64,000 nucleotides of DNA, from positions 44,122 to 108,121 of the forward strand of contig NZ_PRDG01000001.1 in assembly GCF_017883985.1 (NCBI RefSeq). The letters run 5' to 3'. This DNA is from Streptococcus oricebi (GTDB lineage Bacteria > Bacillota > Bacilli > Lactobacillales > Streptococcaceae). The notes beneath the pieces are model-generated. The model had not been told where the DNA came from. It searched no databases and saw only the letters and a program-made list of their open reading frames with translations. Position 1 is the first letter of the stretch, and each line of letters begins with the position of its first letter. This document shows positions 26,518 to 34,972 of the stretch, in pieces. Made by a program: the position numbers and the translations under genes.

Positions 26518-28302
26518 CTAAATCAACCACCACTGATAGAGCGACCAGTAGAGGATATTACAAACAACAATAAGAGCACTGGTGCTGGTCAGATAGGTCA
26601 GGAATTTCTTGCCACCTCTAACAGAAAAGTGACCTTTCAAGAAAAGTGGTAGAATACCACCGATAAACAAGAGGGGCAAGAGAGCCGCAAAAAGCATGAC
26701 TGGTAAAGTGAGGCTCTCCCCTAAACCTTGACTAAAGGCAAAAATTAAGACAAAAGCAGAGACAAGTGTTAGACCGGACACGACATAATGCCAGATAGAC
26801 CAAACGAACGATGCAGGTTTCTTACTTTTTTTCTTGAAGATAAGACGATAAATCTTGAGCAAGAGACCAATCAGCAAACTAAGCACCGTATAAAGAAGAG
26901 CCAAGCCCCATAAGGCTACCGTCCCATAATCCATGACCAGTTCTAGACTTGAACGCTGAATGTAATCCGTAATCGGGCTCACAATGCGGGCCTTCCCCTG
27001 CAATGTGTCAACTTCCCAATAATTCTCCTCGAGCTTCTTGGAATGTTTATCAAGATAAATCGTAAGCTGTGGAAAGAGACGATTTATTTTCATCGGACCA
27101 TGATTGATTGTTCTAACTGGCAGATAAAAACCGGGACGCAGAGCAGTCTTGGTCTTGTCAGAGGTTTTTTCGGTCTTGCCAAAAATCATTTCTGGGATTT
27201 TTACAGTATAATTGTGTTCGTATAATTGATTCGTCAAAATAACCATTGCCACTCCCGACTTCAAATCCAAGCTTAGTTGACTGGTGAAGCCTGATGTATT
27301 TCCGCTATGACCTAGAAGCACACGGTCTTTATAAGTCCCCACATTCCAAAATCCATGCGCATTGATTGGAACATCACTTTCTGGAAAAGTATGGCTGGCT
27401 GAATAAAGACTAGCCCAAGTCTCTGCACGGTTGAACAGCCTTTTCTTTTGCAAGAGGGCCTGGGCAAACTTTTTAAGGTCGACTAGCGTTCCCGCCGCCC
27501 GACCCGCTGGGTAAAATGCGTAGGGAAAGTCAGCCTCCCCAATTAACTTTCCTTCTGCATCATAGGCCTTTTCTGATTTACGCTTTTTGGCTACATAGGC
27601 ATTATCTGATAGGTCGGGCAAGAGAGCGGTATGATTCATACCCAAAGGCTGGAAAATATGCTTGTGGACATAGTCGGCAAACTTCTGCCCGCTGATGCGC
27701 TCCACGATATATCCTGCCAAGGCTGTCCCATAGTTTGAATAAGCTGTCGTTGTCCCTGGTTCATGAGATTGAAAAATAGGCTGCTTTTTGAGTACCTGTC
27801 CCAAGCTCTTATCTGTCCCCATATAAAGCTCTGCTTCATCAAATCCCGCTCGGTGGTTCATCAAATCAAGCATGGTAATAGGCTTATCAAATTTGAGCTT
27901 GCCTTTGAGAAAATCCTTGGGCAGATAGTCTTTGATGTCGGTGTTGAAATCAATTTTTCCTTCTTCCCAGAGCTGCATGACGCTGATCCAGACAGTTAAT
28001 TTCGTCACAGAGCCCCACTCAAAGACCGAGTTATCGTCCACTGCCAACTTCTTCTCCTTATCCATATAGCCAAAGTTCTTTTGGTAAATGGTTTGACCAT
28101 CCTTGTCGACAATGGTTGTTACCATACCAGCACTAGTTTTTTCATTCTTCTTGTAGTAATCTTCAATTTTCTGCCCAATTTGGTCATAAGGCGTGCCTGA
28201 CGGCAACTTTTGCTCGTCGGCTTGGACTTGTCCCACTCCAAAGGCAATCAAACCACACGTTACTAGCGCCACAGCGCTTTTCAAAAATGATAGCTTCATC
28301 AT
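26518..28302 (-). CDS. Beta-lactamase-family serine hydrolase with membrane tail
   Basis: This is a class C beta-lactamase/DD-peptidase-fold hydrolase of 594 residues. It has a signal peptide (about 1-29), catalytic SxxK at Ser98-Lys101 (WGSVTKL), the YxN motif at Tyr188-Asn190 (TAYSNYG) and a third motif of the HSGNTSG type near residue 335. The last part holds four to five membrane helices (about 455-594), so the enzyme is held at the cell surface with its catalytic domain outside. Similar proteins are annotated penicillin-binding protein 4* or FmtA-like esterases; the substrate is unknown. The gene is preceded by a strong GGAGG site and a very AT-rich promoter region (28310-28400). Confidence 0.88.
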   Translation of the reverse strand: MMKLSFLKSAVALVTCGLIAFGVGQVQADEQKLPSGTPYDQIGQKIEDYYKKNEKTSAGMVTTIVDKDGQTIYQKNFGYMDKEKKLAVDDNSVFEWGSVTKLTVWISVMQLWEEGKIDFNTDIKDYLPKDFLKGKLKFDKPITMLDLMNHRAGFDEAELYMGTDKSLGQVLKKQPIFQSHEPGTTTAYSNYGTALAGYIVERISGQKFADYVHKHIFQPLGMNHTALLPDLSDNAYVAKKRKSEKAYDAEGKLIGEADFPYAFYPAGRAAGTLVDLKKFAQALLQKKRLFNRAETWASLYSASHTFPESDVPINAHGFWNVGTYKDRVLLGHSGNTSGFTSQLSLDLKSGVAMVILTNQLYEHNYTVKIPEMIFGKTEKTSDKTKTALRPGFYLPVRTINHGPMKINRLFPQLTIYLDKHSKKLEENYWEVDTLQGKARIVSPITDYIQRSSLELVMDYGTVALWGLALLYTVLSLLIGLLLKIYRLIFKKKSKKPASFVWSIWHYVVSGLTLVSAFVLIFAFSQGLGESLTLPVMLFAALLPLLFIGGILPLFLKGHFSVRGGKKFLTYLTSTSALIVVCNILYWSLYQWWLI

Positions 28303-28456
28303 TGGTCCTCCTTCTGTATATATTTTTTTATTATATATAAAAATACATTATATATATTAAAAAATTATATGTCAAGTTTTAATAAATATTTTTTCCAGAC
28401 ATATATACAAGGACAGGTAAGTCTACTTTTGAATGACAAGTGAAAAGCGAATATAA

Positions 28457-28492
28457 AAAATAGGACTAGCATTCTTTTGCTAGTCCTATTTT
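28457..28492. terminator. Terminator downstream of asnS
   Basis: AAAATAGGACTAGC (28457-28470) and GCTAGTCCTATTTT (28479-28492) form a 14 bp perfect stem with an 8 nt loop and T-runs on both strands. Confidence 0.9.
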
Positions 28493-28502
28493 TATATAGT
28501 TT

Positions 28503-29849
28503 TTATGGTTTAATCCGATGTAACATTCTTGGGAAGGGGATGGCTTCGCGGATATGCTTGGTCCCTGCCACAAAGGTCACCATGCGCTCTAGTCCTAGAC
28601 CAAAACCTGCATGAGGGACAGAGCCGTATTTTCTAAGGTCCAAATACCAATCATAGTCTTTAGGATCCAGGCCATTGGCCTGGATTTTTTCTAATAATTT
28701 ATCATAGTCAGTCTCCCGCTCTGAACCTCCGATAATTTCGCCATAGCCTTCTGGCGCTAGCAAATCGGCACAGAGGACCCGGTCCTCATTTCCAGGAACA
28801 GGCTTCATATAGAAGGCCTTAAAGCTAGCTGGATAGTTGATGATAAAGGTTGGTAGGCCGAAATGATTTGAAATCCAGGTCTCGTGAGGTGAACCAAAGT
28901 CATCCCCCCGCTCCAAGTGCTCGTAGTCGGCGTCTGGGTCCTTTTCATGAGCCTGCAAAAGATCAATCGCCTCATCATAGGAAATCCGCTTGAAGGGCTC
29001 TGCCAGATATTTCTTAAGCAGGTCTTGGTCCCGCTCCAAAATATCCAGGGCTTGACCTGCCCGCTCCAAGACTCCCTGAATCAAGGCCTTGACATAGGCT
29101 TCTTGCAGGTCTAAAGATTCCTCATGGGTCACGAAAGGATACTCGGCATCCATCATCCAGAACTCGGTCAAGTGACGGCGGGTCTTGGATTTTTCAGCCC
29201 GAAAAACTGGTCCGAAGTCAAAGACGCGACCCAAGGCCATGGCTCCTGCCTCCAGGTAGAGCTGGCCAGACTGACTGAGAAAGGCAGGGTTGCCAAAGTA
29301 GTCAGTTTCAAATAGTTCGGTTGTATTTTCTGCCGCATTTCCTGAAAGAATAGGACTATCGAACTTGATAAAACCATTTTGATCAAAAAATTCATAGGAA
29401 GCATAAATCAGAGCGTTACGAATCTGCATAATGGCCATCTGCTTGCGGGAACGCAGCCAAAGATGACGATTGTCCATTAAAAAGTCTGTTCCATGCTCCT
29501 TGGGGGTGATGGGATAGTCTTGGGAGTCGCCCAAGACTTCTAGGTCTGTAATATCTAGCTCATAGCCAAACTTTGAACGTTCATCTTCCTTGACTAGGCC
29601 CTTGACCAAGACAGAGCTCTCCTGGCTAAGTTTTTTTATAGTATCAAACTTGACCAGTCCTGCTTCTTCGCCAAACTTTTCGATAAAGTTGGGTTTAAAG
29701 GCTACTCCCTGGAAAAAGGCTGTTCCATCACGCAGCTGGAGAAAGGCAATCTTGCCCTTGCCTGATTTATTAGCCACCCAGGCACCTATGGTCACCTCTT
29801 GACCGACATAATCTTTGACTTCTCTGATTGAAATATACTTTTTCGACAC
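28503..29849 (-). CDS. asnS: Asparaginyl-tRNA synthetase
   Basis: AsnS charges tRNA-Asn. The 448-residue class II synthetase has an N-terminal OB-fold ([24 protein letters not shown]), motif 2 ([22 protein letters not shown]) and motif 3 ([15 protein letters not shown]), ending in [12 protein letters not shown] as in the family. It is the last gene of the TseB-like/aspC/asnS operon, 21 nt behind aspC, and ends before a strong terminator. Confidence 0.99.
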   Translation of the reverse strand: MSKKYISIREVKDYVGQEVTIGAWVANKSGKGKIAFLQLRDGTAFFQGVAFKPNFIEKFGEEAGLVKFDTIKKLSQESSVLVKGLVKEDERSKFGYELDITDLEVLGDSQDYPITPKEHGTDFLMDNRHLWLRSRKQMAIMQIRNALIYASYEFFDQNGFIKFDSPILSGNAAENTTELFETDYFGNPAFLSQSGQLYLEAGAMALGRVFDFGPVFRAEKSKTRRHLTEFWMMDAEYPFVTHEESLDLQEAYVKALIQGVLERAGQALDILERDQDLLKKYLAEPFKRISYDEAIDLLQAHEKDPDADYEHLERGDDFGSPHETWISNHFGLPTFIINYPASFKAFYMKPVPGNEDRVLCADLLAPEGYGEIIGGSERETDYDKLLEKIQANGLDPKDYDWYLDLRKYGSVPHAGFGLGLERMVTFVAGTKHIREAIPFPRMLHRIKP

Positions 29850-29870
29850 GTTATTCTCTTCTTCCTATTT

Positions 29871-31049
29871 TTAATCCTTCATAAATTTTTGCAGGCGTTT
29901 AATGGCCTCTTTCAGGCTAGCCATATCTGTCGCATAGCTAAGCCGGACATTCTTTGGCGCCCCAAAGCCAGCACCAGTTACTAGGGCTAGACCTACTTCC
30001 TCTAAAATAGCTTGGGTAAAGGCTGTTACATCTGTATAGCCCTTGATTGCCATGGCTTTCTCTACATTTGGAAAGAGATAGAAGGCTCCTTGAGGCTTAA
30101 CAACTTCAAAGCCTGGTACTTCAGCTAGCAAGGGATAGATAGTATTGAGTCTTTCTTCAAAGGCCTGGCGCATAGTTTCAAAGGGCTCTTGCGAACCGGT
30201 CAAGGCCTCAATCGCTGCATATTGGGCAGCAGTTGTTGGATTAGAGGTGGTCTGACCCGCAACCTTGCTCATGGCCTGGATCAGCTCTGGCTCTCCCACG
30301 GCATAACCAATCCGCCAACCTGTCATCGAATAGGTCTTTGATACTCCATTGATAACCAGGGTTTGCTTACGAATCGCCTCTGATAGGCTGGAAATGGGAG
30401 TAAACTCATGGCCATTATAGACCAGGCGACCATAGATATCATCTGCTAGAATCAAGATATCTTGCGCAACCGCCCAGTTTCCAATCGCTAGTAGTTCCTC
30501 GGCTGTATAAATCATTCCAGTTGGATTGGAAGGGGTATTTAAGACCAAAACCTTGGTCTTGGCTGTCCGAGCAGCCTCTAGTTGGTCTACTGTGACCTTG
30601 AATTGATTTTCTTCTTTTCCTTCGACAAAGACTGGCCGTCCCTCAGCCATCTTAATTTGGTCTGCATAGCTGACCCAGTAAGGCGTAGGAATGAGGACCT
30701 CATCACCAGGGTCAATAACACTCATAAAGAAACTATAAAGGCAGAATTTAGCTCCTGTGGCTACCAAGACTTGATTGGACTCAATTCCATAGCCATAGTA
30801 GTTGGCAAAGTAATTAACAATGGCTGCCTTGAGCTCTGGTAGGCCACTAGTAACTGTATAAAAGCTGGCTTTGCCGTCCCTTATGGCCTCAATAGCTGCC
30901 TGGCGGATATTTTCTGGTGTTGGAAAATCAGGCTCTCCCAGGGTGAGAGAGAGGATATCCTTACCTTGCGCCATTAGTTCCTTGGCTCTAGCATTGGCTG
31001 CTAGGGTTACACTTTCTTCCATTTGTAAAACACGATTTGATAATTTCAT
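29871..31049 (-). CDS. aspC: Aspartate aminotransferase (class I, Ib type)
   Basis: AspC exchanges amino groups between aspartate and 2-oxoglutarate. The 392-residue protein has the cofactor and substrate sites of class I enzymes: VLNTPSNPTGMIYT (about residues 169-182), ILADDIYGRLVY and the PLP lysine in INGVSKTYSMTGWRIGY. In this operon it would supply or consume aspartate near asparaginyl-tRNA synthesis, an association conserved in streptococci. It overlaps the TseB-like gene by 4 bp. Confidence 0.96.
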   Translation of the reverse strand: MKLSNRVLQMEESVTLAANARAKELMAQGKDILSLTLGEPDFPTPENIRQAAIEAIRDGKASFYTVTSGLPELKAAIVNYFANYYGYGIESNQVLVATGAKFCLYSFFMSVIDPGDEVLIPTPYWVSYADQIKMAEGRPVFVEGKEENQFKVTVDQLEAARTAKTKVLVLNTPSNPTGMIYTAEELLAIGNWAVAQDILILADDIYGRLVYNGHEFTPISSLSEAIRKQTLVINGVSKTYSMTGWRIGYAVGEPELIQAMSKVAGQTTSNPTTAAQYAAIEALTGSQEPFETMRQAFEERLNTIYPLLAEVPGFEVVKPQGAFYLFPNVEKAMAIKGYTDVTAFTQAILEEVGLALVTGAGFGAPKNVRLSYATDMASLKEAIKRLQKFMKD

Positions 31050-31534
31050 AAGCCCTCCTTGCTGACCATGGTCTTTTGCTTAAAGCTAATGTTGTAATAG
31101 GCTGCTTTTGACTTGACTTCCCAAATAGGCTGACCGTCTAGATAGCCAAAGGTGGTCTTATCAATCTCTCCTGCCCCTTGCTCTCGGGCCAACTTTTCAG
31201 CCTCTTTTTGGCTGATTCCTTGAGAAAGTTGATAAGAATAAATCTTCCCTGATTCCCGATCAATCAAAACAGCTAAGGGCTCCTTGGTCTTGCTCTGTCC
31301 TAAAAGACTATAATAGCTAGCCTTGCCATTGTAAAAGGCAAACTGCTCCAAGTCCTCTAAATCAGTGTACTTGCGAGCGATCTCAAGCGCCTCTGCCTGC
31401 CCCTCTTGCTTGGGAAGGAGGGAGAGTTCAAAAATATAAAGCAGGGAAAAGGTCAGGACGGTCAAGACCAGACCAATCCCAACTAGATACTGCCAAAAAG
31501 GATGATTTTTCTTGCTTTTTTTTCTATTTTCCAC
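31046..31534 (-). CDS. TseB-like cell wall protein (DUF5590)
   Basis: This 162-residue protein has one N-terminal membrane segment (about residues 15-37) and an extracellular DUF5590 domain like Bacillus TseB/YpmB, which affects penicillin-binding protein and cell elongation. Visible features are EIARKYTDLEDLEQFAFYNGKASYYSLLG and a second repeat AEKLAREQGAGEIDKTTFGYLDGQPIWEV. The start codon is GTG (31532-31534); no in-frame ATG precedes the conserved part. There is no Shine-Dalgarno sequence, and a TATAAT lies exactly 6 nt before the GTG, which predicts a leaderless mRNA. The product could assist wall growth; its grouping with aspC and asnS is conserved but unexplained. Confidence 0.85.
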   Translation of the reverse strand: MENRKKSKKNHPFWQYLVGIGLVLTVLTFSLLYIFELSLLPKQEGQAEALEIARKYTDLEDLEQFAFYNGKASYYSLLGQSKTKEPLAVLIDRESGKIYSYQLSQGISQKEAEKLAREQGAGEIDKTTFGYLDGQPIWEVKSKAAYYNISFKQKTMVSKEGL

Positions 31535-31540
31535 TCGTTC

Positions 31541-31569
31541 ATTATACTACAAATTGGCTAATATTTCTA
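31541..31569 (-). promoter_or_regulatory. Promoter giving a leaderless TseB-like mRNA
   Basis: On the minus strand TAGAAA (31564-31569), 17 bp, and TATAAT (31541-31546), with the GTG start beginning 6 nt later. Confidence 0.65.
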
Positions 31570-31604
31570 TCTTTTTACAAAATTTGATTTGACCCTCGTT
31601 TTAT

Positions 31605-31633
31605 TTGAATTCACCTATTATTATTGATAAAAT
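31605..31633 (+). promoter_or_regulatory. Promoter giving a leaderless marR mRNA
   Basis: TTGAAT (31605-31610), 17 bp ending in TGA, and TAAAAT (31628-31633). The marR ATG starts 6 nt later at 31640 and no Shine-Dalgarno sequence precedes it. It is back to back with the TseB-like promoter. Confidence 0.7.
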
Positions 31634-31639
31634 AAATAT

Positions 31640-32086
31640 ATGAACAAATTAGACAAACTCTTAACAGAAAATCAACTAGACTTAAAAACCATGATTGTCT
31701 TTAGAAAGGCTGAACGAAAGATTCGGGCTCTCGAACATCGGGCAATCAAGGAAAATAAACTCACCCCCACCCAATTTGCCGTCCTGGAGACCCTTTATAG
31801 CAAGGGGGATTTGCGTATTCAGGACTTGATTGACAAGATGCTAGCCACTTCTGGAAATATGACAGTAGTTATCAAAAATATGGTCAGAGATGGCTTGATT
31901 TTTCGGACCTGTGACCCCCATGATCGACGGTCTTTTTTGGTCGGTCTTACCGAACAAGGCCGAGCCAAGGTGGAGGAAATTTTACCCGATCATATCCGCT
32001 CGGTTAACGCTGCCCTAGCTGTTTTAGATTCCCAAGACAAGGAGGATTTGATTCGGATTCTAAAAAAGTTTAAAAATTTGAGCTAA
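31640..32086 (+). CDS. MarR-family transcriptional regulator
   Basis: MarR proteins are dimeric winged-helix repressors that respond to small molecules or oxidants. The 148-residue protein has the conserved core [27 protein letters not shown], the recognition helix [18 protein letters not shown] and the wing [17 protein letters not shown]. The only cysteine lies in the wing (RTCDPHDRR), so redox sensing by that residue is possible. A palindrome follows at 32105-32137 upstream of an FMN reductase gene, the likely target. It should be translated from a leaderless mRNA. Confidence 0.92.
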   Translation: MNKLDKLLTENQLDLKTMIVFRKAERKIRALEHRAIKENKLTPTQFAVLETLYSKGDLRIQDLIDKMLATSGNMTVVIKNMVRDGLIFRTCDPHDRRSFLVGLTEQGRAKVEEILPDHIRSVNAALAVLDSQDKEDLIRILKKFKNLS

Positions 32087-32104
32087 TTTATTGCTAATTA
32101 GTAT

Positions 32105-32137
32105 TTATTGTTGTAACATGTATGTATACAACAATAA
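32105..32137. promoter_or_regulatory. Palindromic operator between marR and FMN reductase
   Basis: TTATTGTTGTA and TACAACAATAA, perfect 11 bp arms around an 11 bp centre, lie 50 bp before the reductase start codon. This is a likely MarR binding site, inferred from position and symmetry. Confidence 0.65.
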
Positions 32138-32186
32138 GGTAAAATGCAGTCCCTATTGTTGGTCAGTATTTTTAAAGGAGAAAGAT

Positions 32187-32687
32187 ATGTCTAAAGTATT
32201 ATTTATCGTCGGCTCTCTTCGTCAAGGGTCATTTAACCACCAACTAGCTAAAAAGGCTGAACAAGCCCTAGCAGGTCAGGCTGAGGTTTCCTACCTGGAC
32301 TACTCGGAAGTTCCTGTCTTTAACCAAGATTTGGAAAGCCCTGCTCCTGCTGCTGTTGCCAAAGCTCGCCAAGAAATCTTGGCTGCAGATGCTATCTGGA
32401 TCTTCTCACCAGTTTATAACTGGGCTATCCCTGGTCCGGTCAAAAACTTGTTGGACTGGCTATCTCGGGCTCTTGATTTATCAGACCCTTCTGGCCCATC
32501 TGCCATCAATGACAAATTGGTTACTGTCTCTGCTGTAGCCAACGGAACTTCACCAGATGAAGTCTTTAAGCACTACAGTAGCCTCCTACCATTTATCCGT
32601 ATGCAGGTCCTTGAGCCATTCACCGGCGTAGGAATCAATCCAGAAGCCTGGGGCAATGGAGAATTGTTGATTTCTGAAGAAAAGTAA
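32187..32687 (+). CDS. NADPH-dependent FMN reductase/flavodoxin-fold oxidoreductase (C-terminus cut short)
   Basis: This family reduces FMN, quinones or azo compounds with NAD(P)H. The 166-residue product has the FMN phosphate loop [10 protein letters not shown] (about residues 7-16), [22 protein letters not shown] (flavin loop) and [12 protein letters not shown]. The ATG at 32187-32189 follows AAAGGAG; an earlier in-frame start at 32091 lacks a site. A TAA at 32685-32687 ends it at SEEK, but the same frame runs on for 15 codons (AQLQAQAQALVEAIK) to TAA at 32733-32735. A single change (CAA to TAA) would have removed the last helix. The enzyme may still fold, because the core is intact. Confidence 0.88.
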   Translation: MSKVLFIVGSLRQGSFNHQLAKKAEQALAGQAEVSYLDYSEVPVFNQDLESPAPAAVAKARQEILAADAIWIFSPVYNWAIPGPVKNLLDWLSRALDLSDPSGPSAINDKLVTVSAVANGTSPDEVFKHYSSLLPFIRMQVLEPFTGVGINPEAWGNGELLISEEK

Positions 32688-32810
32688 GCTCAACTCCAAG
32701 CACAAGCCCAAGCTCTAGTTGAAGCAATTAAATAAGCAACTAGGGGACAAAATCCAGAAAATGCTTTCTGAATTTTAAGTTAACAAAAAGAAAAATCCTA
32801 TAAGACAAGA

Positions 32811-32834
32811 AAAAAGGCCTAGAGGCCTTTTTTT
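32811..32834. terminator. Bidirectional terminator between FMN reductase and yaaA
   Basis: AAAAAGGCCT (32811-32820) and AGGCCTTTTTTT (32823-32834) are perfect arms with T-runs on both strands. The flanking genes converge. Confidence 0.85.
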
Positions 32835-32844
32835 GACTATTCAT

Positions 32845-33573
32845 CTAAAGTGAGCGAACATAGACTAATTCCTGGGGACTAGAAAGGTCTGCGCGATAGC
32901 TGAAACCGGCAAATTCTAGGTCTTTCATGGGCTCAATTTCAGTAATCCCTAGCTCGATTAGCCTGCTGAGAAATTGGCCCCTGGCCTTTTTAGAAATGGT
33001 CGAGTGAATCTTGAGCTGGCCTGTCTTTTCTTCCATAAATTTACAGGTGAAGAATTTTTTTCTTAGCTGACTAGGAAAGACGCTTTCAAATTCACTGGAT
33101 AAAAGGGAAAGAACTAAATCCTCTCCCTGGAGGGAGGCGCCGTAGGTTTCCTGCCAAAATTTCTTGAGACTTTGACCTTGAGGCCGTAATTTGACCATAA
33201 AGTCCAAGCGATGCGGGGCAATGGGGCTAAGGGCCGGTAGGACCCCATAAAGGCTAGAAGTAATCAAGAGGTGCTTTTCAATATAGGCCTGCTGGGCTTT
33301 AGTCCAGTCCTCCCTTTTAATATGGCGATACATGAGGCCATCAAAGAGCAAGAGGGCCGGATAATGAGAGGCCTGGCCGCTTGCCAAATCTTGGATGTGC
33401 TGGTATTCCAGCTGGGCCTTTTGGGGACTGATTTTATAAAGGCTGGTCAGGTCAGAGGGAGAGTAAGACTTTAAAAGGTCTAAAATAGTCTGACTTTTAG
33501 CTGACAGAGCTTGGGGCTGGACCACTCCTAGCTCTACATTCATTTCTTTAGCGGTTGGTATCAGGATTTTCAT
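32845..33573 (-). CDS. yaaA: Peroxide stress protein YaaA (DUF328)
   Basis: YaaA lowers intracellular free iron and protects DNA during peroxide stress; structurally it is a DNA-binding fold with a helix-hairpin-helix. The 242-residue protein starts MKILIPTAKEMN, as in streptococcal members, and has the conserved block LFDGLMYRHIK followed by LLITSSLYGVLPALSPIAPHRLDFM and KFFTCKFMEE. There is no Shine-Dalgarno sequence; an extended -10 (TGCTAGAAT) lies 6 nt before the ATG, which predicts a leaderless mRNA. Confidence 0.94.
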   Translation of the reverse strand: MKILIPTAKEMNVELGVVQPQALSAKSQTILDLLKSYSPSDLTSLYKISPQKAQLEYQHIQDLASGQASHYPALLLFDGLMYRHIKREDWTKAQQAYIEKHLLITSSLYGVLPALSPIAPHRLDFMVKLRPQGQSLKKFWQETYGASLQGEDLVLSLLSSEFESVFPSQLRKKFFTCKFMEEKTGQLKIHSTISKKARGQFLSRLIELGITEIEPMKDLEFAGFSYRADLSSPQELVYVRSL

Positions 33574-33579
33574 AGTTCT

Positions 33580-33588
33580 ATTCTAGCA
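33580..33588 (-). promoter_or_regulatory. Extended -10 promoter for leaderless yaaA
   Basis: On the minus strand TGCTAGAAT (33580-33588), with six bases between it and the ATG. No good -35 is visible. Confidence 0.6.
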
Positions 33589-33626
33589 AAAAATCCTGAC
33601 TTTGACTGCTCAAAAGCATTTTTTTC

Positions 33627-33655
33627 TTGATTTTTATTTATCTATATTATATAAT
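33627..33655 (+). promoter_or_regulatory. Promoter of the DUF1836 gene
   Basis: TTGATT (33627-33632), 17 bp, and TATAAT (33650-33655). An ATG (33662) begins 6 nt later and opens the four-codon frame MNTR before the real gene's AAGGAG site. Confidence 0.75.
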
Positions 33656-33690
33656 CTAGTTATGAATACTAGATAAAAAGGAGATAAAAA

Positions 33691-34167
33691 TTGACTTCTT
33701 TTTCTTTCCCCAAATGGGAGGACTTGCCTGAGCTGGATCTTTATCTGGATCAGGTCCTGCTCTATGTCAATCAGATTAACAACCAGGCCTTTGAGGGCCA
33801 AGAAAAGGCCTTAACGGCCTCTATGGTCAATAACTATGTCAAACATGGCCACCTGCCCAAGCCTATCAAGAAAAAGTACAGCCGGCATCAAGTAGCCAGG
33901 TTGATTATCCTAACAGCCTTAAAACCGGTCTTTTCTATCCAGGATATTATCCTAGCTGTACAAGATTTGGTCACCAAGGAAGATTTATCTGCCTTCTACT
34001 ACAATGACTTTGTCGCCTGTATGCAGGGGGAAGAGCCAAAGAGCCAGCACCATCCACTGATTCTTTCGGCCTGTCAGACCATTAAGGTCTACCACCAGAC
34101 CCAGACTCTCTTTAAGCAACTAGAAGGAGGTTCAAGCAATGAAACCAGCCAGTCTCAAACTAAGTAA
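33691..34167 (+). CDS. DUF1836-domain protein
   Basis: DUF1836 proteins are small, probably winged-helix regulators of unknown target in Firmicutes. The 158-residue protein has the conserved region LTASMVNNYVKHGHLPKPIKKKYSRHQVARLIILTALKPVFSIQDI (about residues 49-94), where the YVKHG-LPKP segment resembles a MerR-like DNA-binding turn. The start is TTG behind a good AAGGAG site; the next in-frame ATG would remove the conserved part. It overlaps the hemolysin III-like gene by 29 bp, so the two are co-expressed. Confidence 0.82.
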   Translation: MTSFSFPKWEDLPELDLYLDQVLLYVNQINNQAFEGQEKALTASMVNNYVKHGHLPKPIKKKYSRHQVARLIILTALKPVFSIQDIILAVQDLVTKEDLSAFYYNDFVACMQGEEPKSQHHPLILSACQTIKVYHQTQTLFKQLEGGSSNETSQSQTK

Positions 34168-34789
34168 ACAACTCAGCTTTGGTGAAGAAATTGCCAATGC
34201 TGTCACCCACGCTGTCGGAGCACTTTTAACCTTGATTTTGCTGCCTATTTCGGCTATCTATAGCTACGAAACCAATGGCTTCCTCTCTGCGGTTGGCGTT
34301 TCTATCTTTGTCATTAGCCTTTTTCTCATGTTTCTATCCTCGACCATCTACCACTCCATGTCCTATGGTTCGACTCACAAGTACATCCTAAGAATCATTG
34401 ACCATAGTATGATTTACATTGCTATCGCTGGAAGCTACACTCCGGTTGTCCTATCTTTGATGAATAATTGGCTGGGCTATTTGATTATCGTCTTGCAGTG
34501 GGGGGCAACCATTTTTGGCATTCTCTACAAGATTTTTGCCAAAAAAATCAATGAGAAATTTAGTCTCTTTCTTTATCTTCTCATGGGTTGGTCAGTAGTT
34601 TTTGTCATTCCGCAAATCATCAGCCAAACAGGGCCAGTCTTTTGGGGACTCATGCTTTCTGGGGGACTTTGCTACACTGTGGGAGCTGGCTTCTACGCCA
34701 AAAAACGCCCCTATTTTCACATGATTTGGCACCTCTTTATCCTAGCTGCTTCTGCCCTCCAATATCTAGCCATTGTCTACTTTATGTAG
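34139..34789 (+). CDS. Hemolysin III/PAQR-family membrane protein
   Basis: This is a 216-residue seven-helix protein of the HlyIII (YqfA) family, relatives of PAQR receptors with a metal-binding histidine cluster. The conserved residues are visible: Glu15 and His in EEIANAVTHAVGALL, Ser and His in SSTIYHSMSYGSTHKYILRIIDHSMIYIAIAGSYTPV, and the C-terminal His pair in YFHMIWHLFILAAS. Zinc hydrolase or pore activity has been proposed for the family, but no role is settled. An AGGAGG site lies inside the upstream gene. Two terminators follow. Confidence 0.92.
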   Translation: MKPASLKLSKQLSFGEEIANAVTHAVGALLTLILLPISAIYSYETNGFLSAVGVSIFVISLFLMFLSSTIYHSMSYGSTHKYILRIIDHSMIYIAIAGSYTPVVLSLMNNWLGYLIIVLQWGATIFGILYKIFAKKINEKFSLFLYLLMGWSVVFVIPQIISQTGPVFWGLMLSGGLCYTVGAGFYAKKRPYFHMIWHLFILAASALQYLAIVYFM

Positions 34790-34865
34790 GAGAGACTTGA
34801 GTTGGATTGACTAGCTTAGTAAAAATCACTATCCCCAAACGATAATGAAAGCTTCAAGACCTACT

Positions 34866-34888
34866 AACCGCCAAGTAAACTGGCGGTT
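34866..34888 (+). terminator. Terminator of the HlyIII operon
   Basis: AACCGCCA and TGGCGGTT form an 8 bp stem followed by TTCTG; a short T-run ends it. Confidence 0.75.
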
Positions 34889-34928
34889 TTCTGCTGCTCC
34901 TACTTGAAAATTTGGCTAAAAAATCCCT

Positions 34929-34969
34929 AATAAAAAGTCGTTGAAACTGGATTTCAACGACTTTTTATT
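34929..34969. terminator. Bidirectional terminator of the CshA-type protein gene
   Basis: AATAAAAAGTCGTTGAAA and its exact complement (34929-34946 with 34952-34969) enclose a 5 nt loop; the stop of the surface protein is at 34973. Confidence 0.9.
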
Positions 34970-34972
34970 AGC

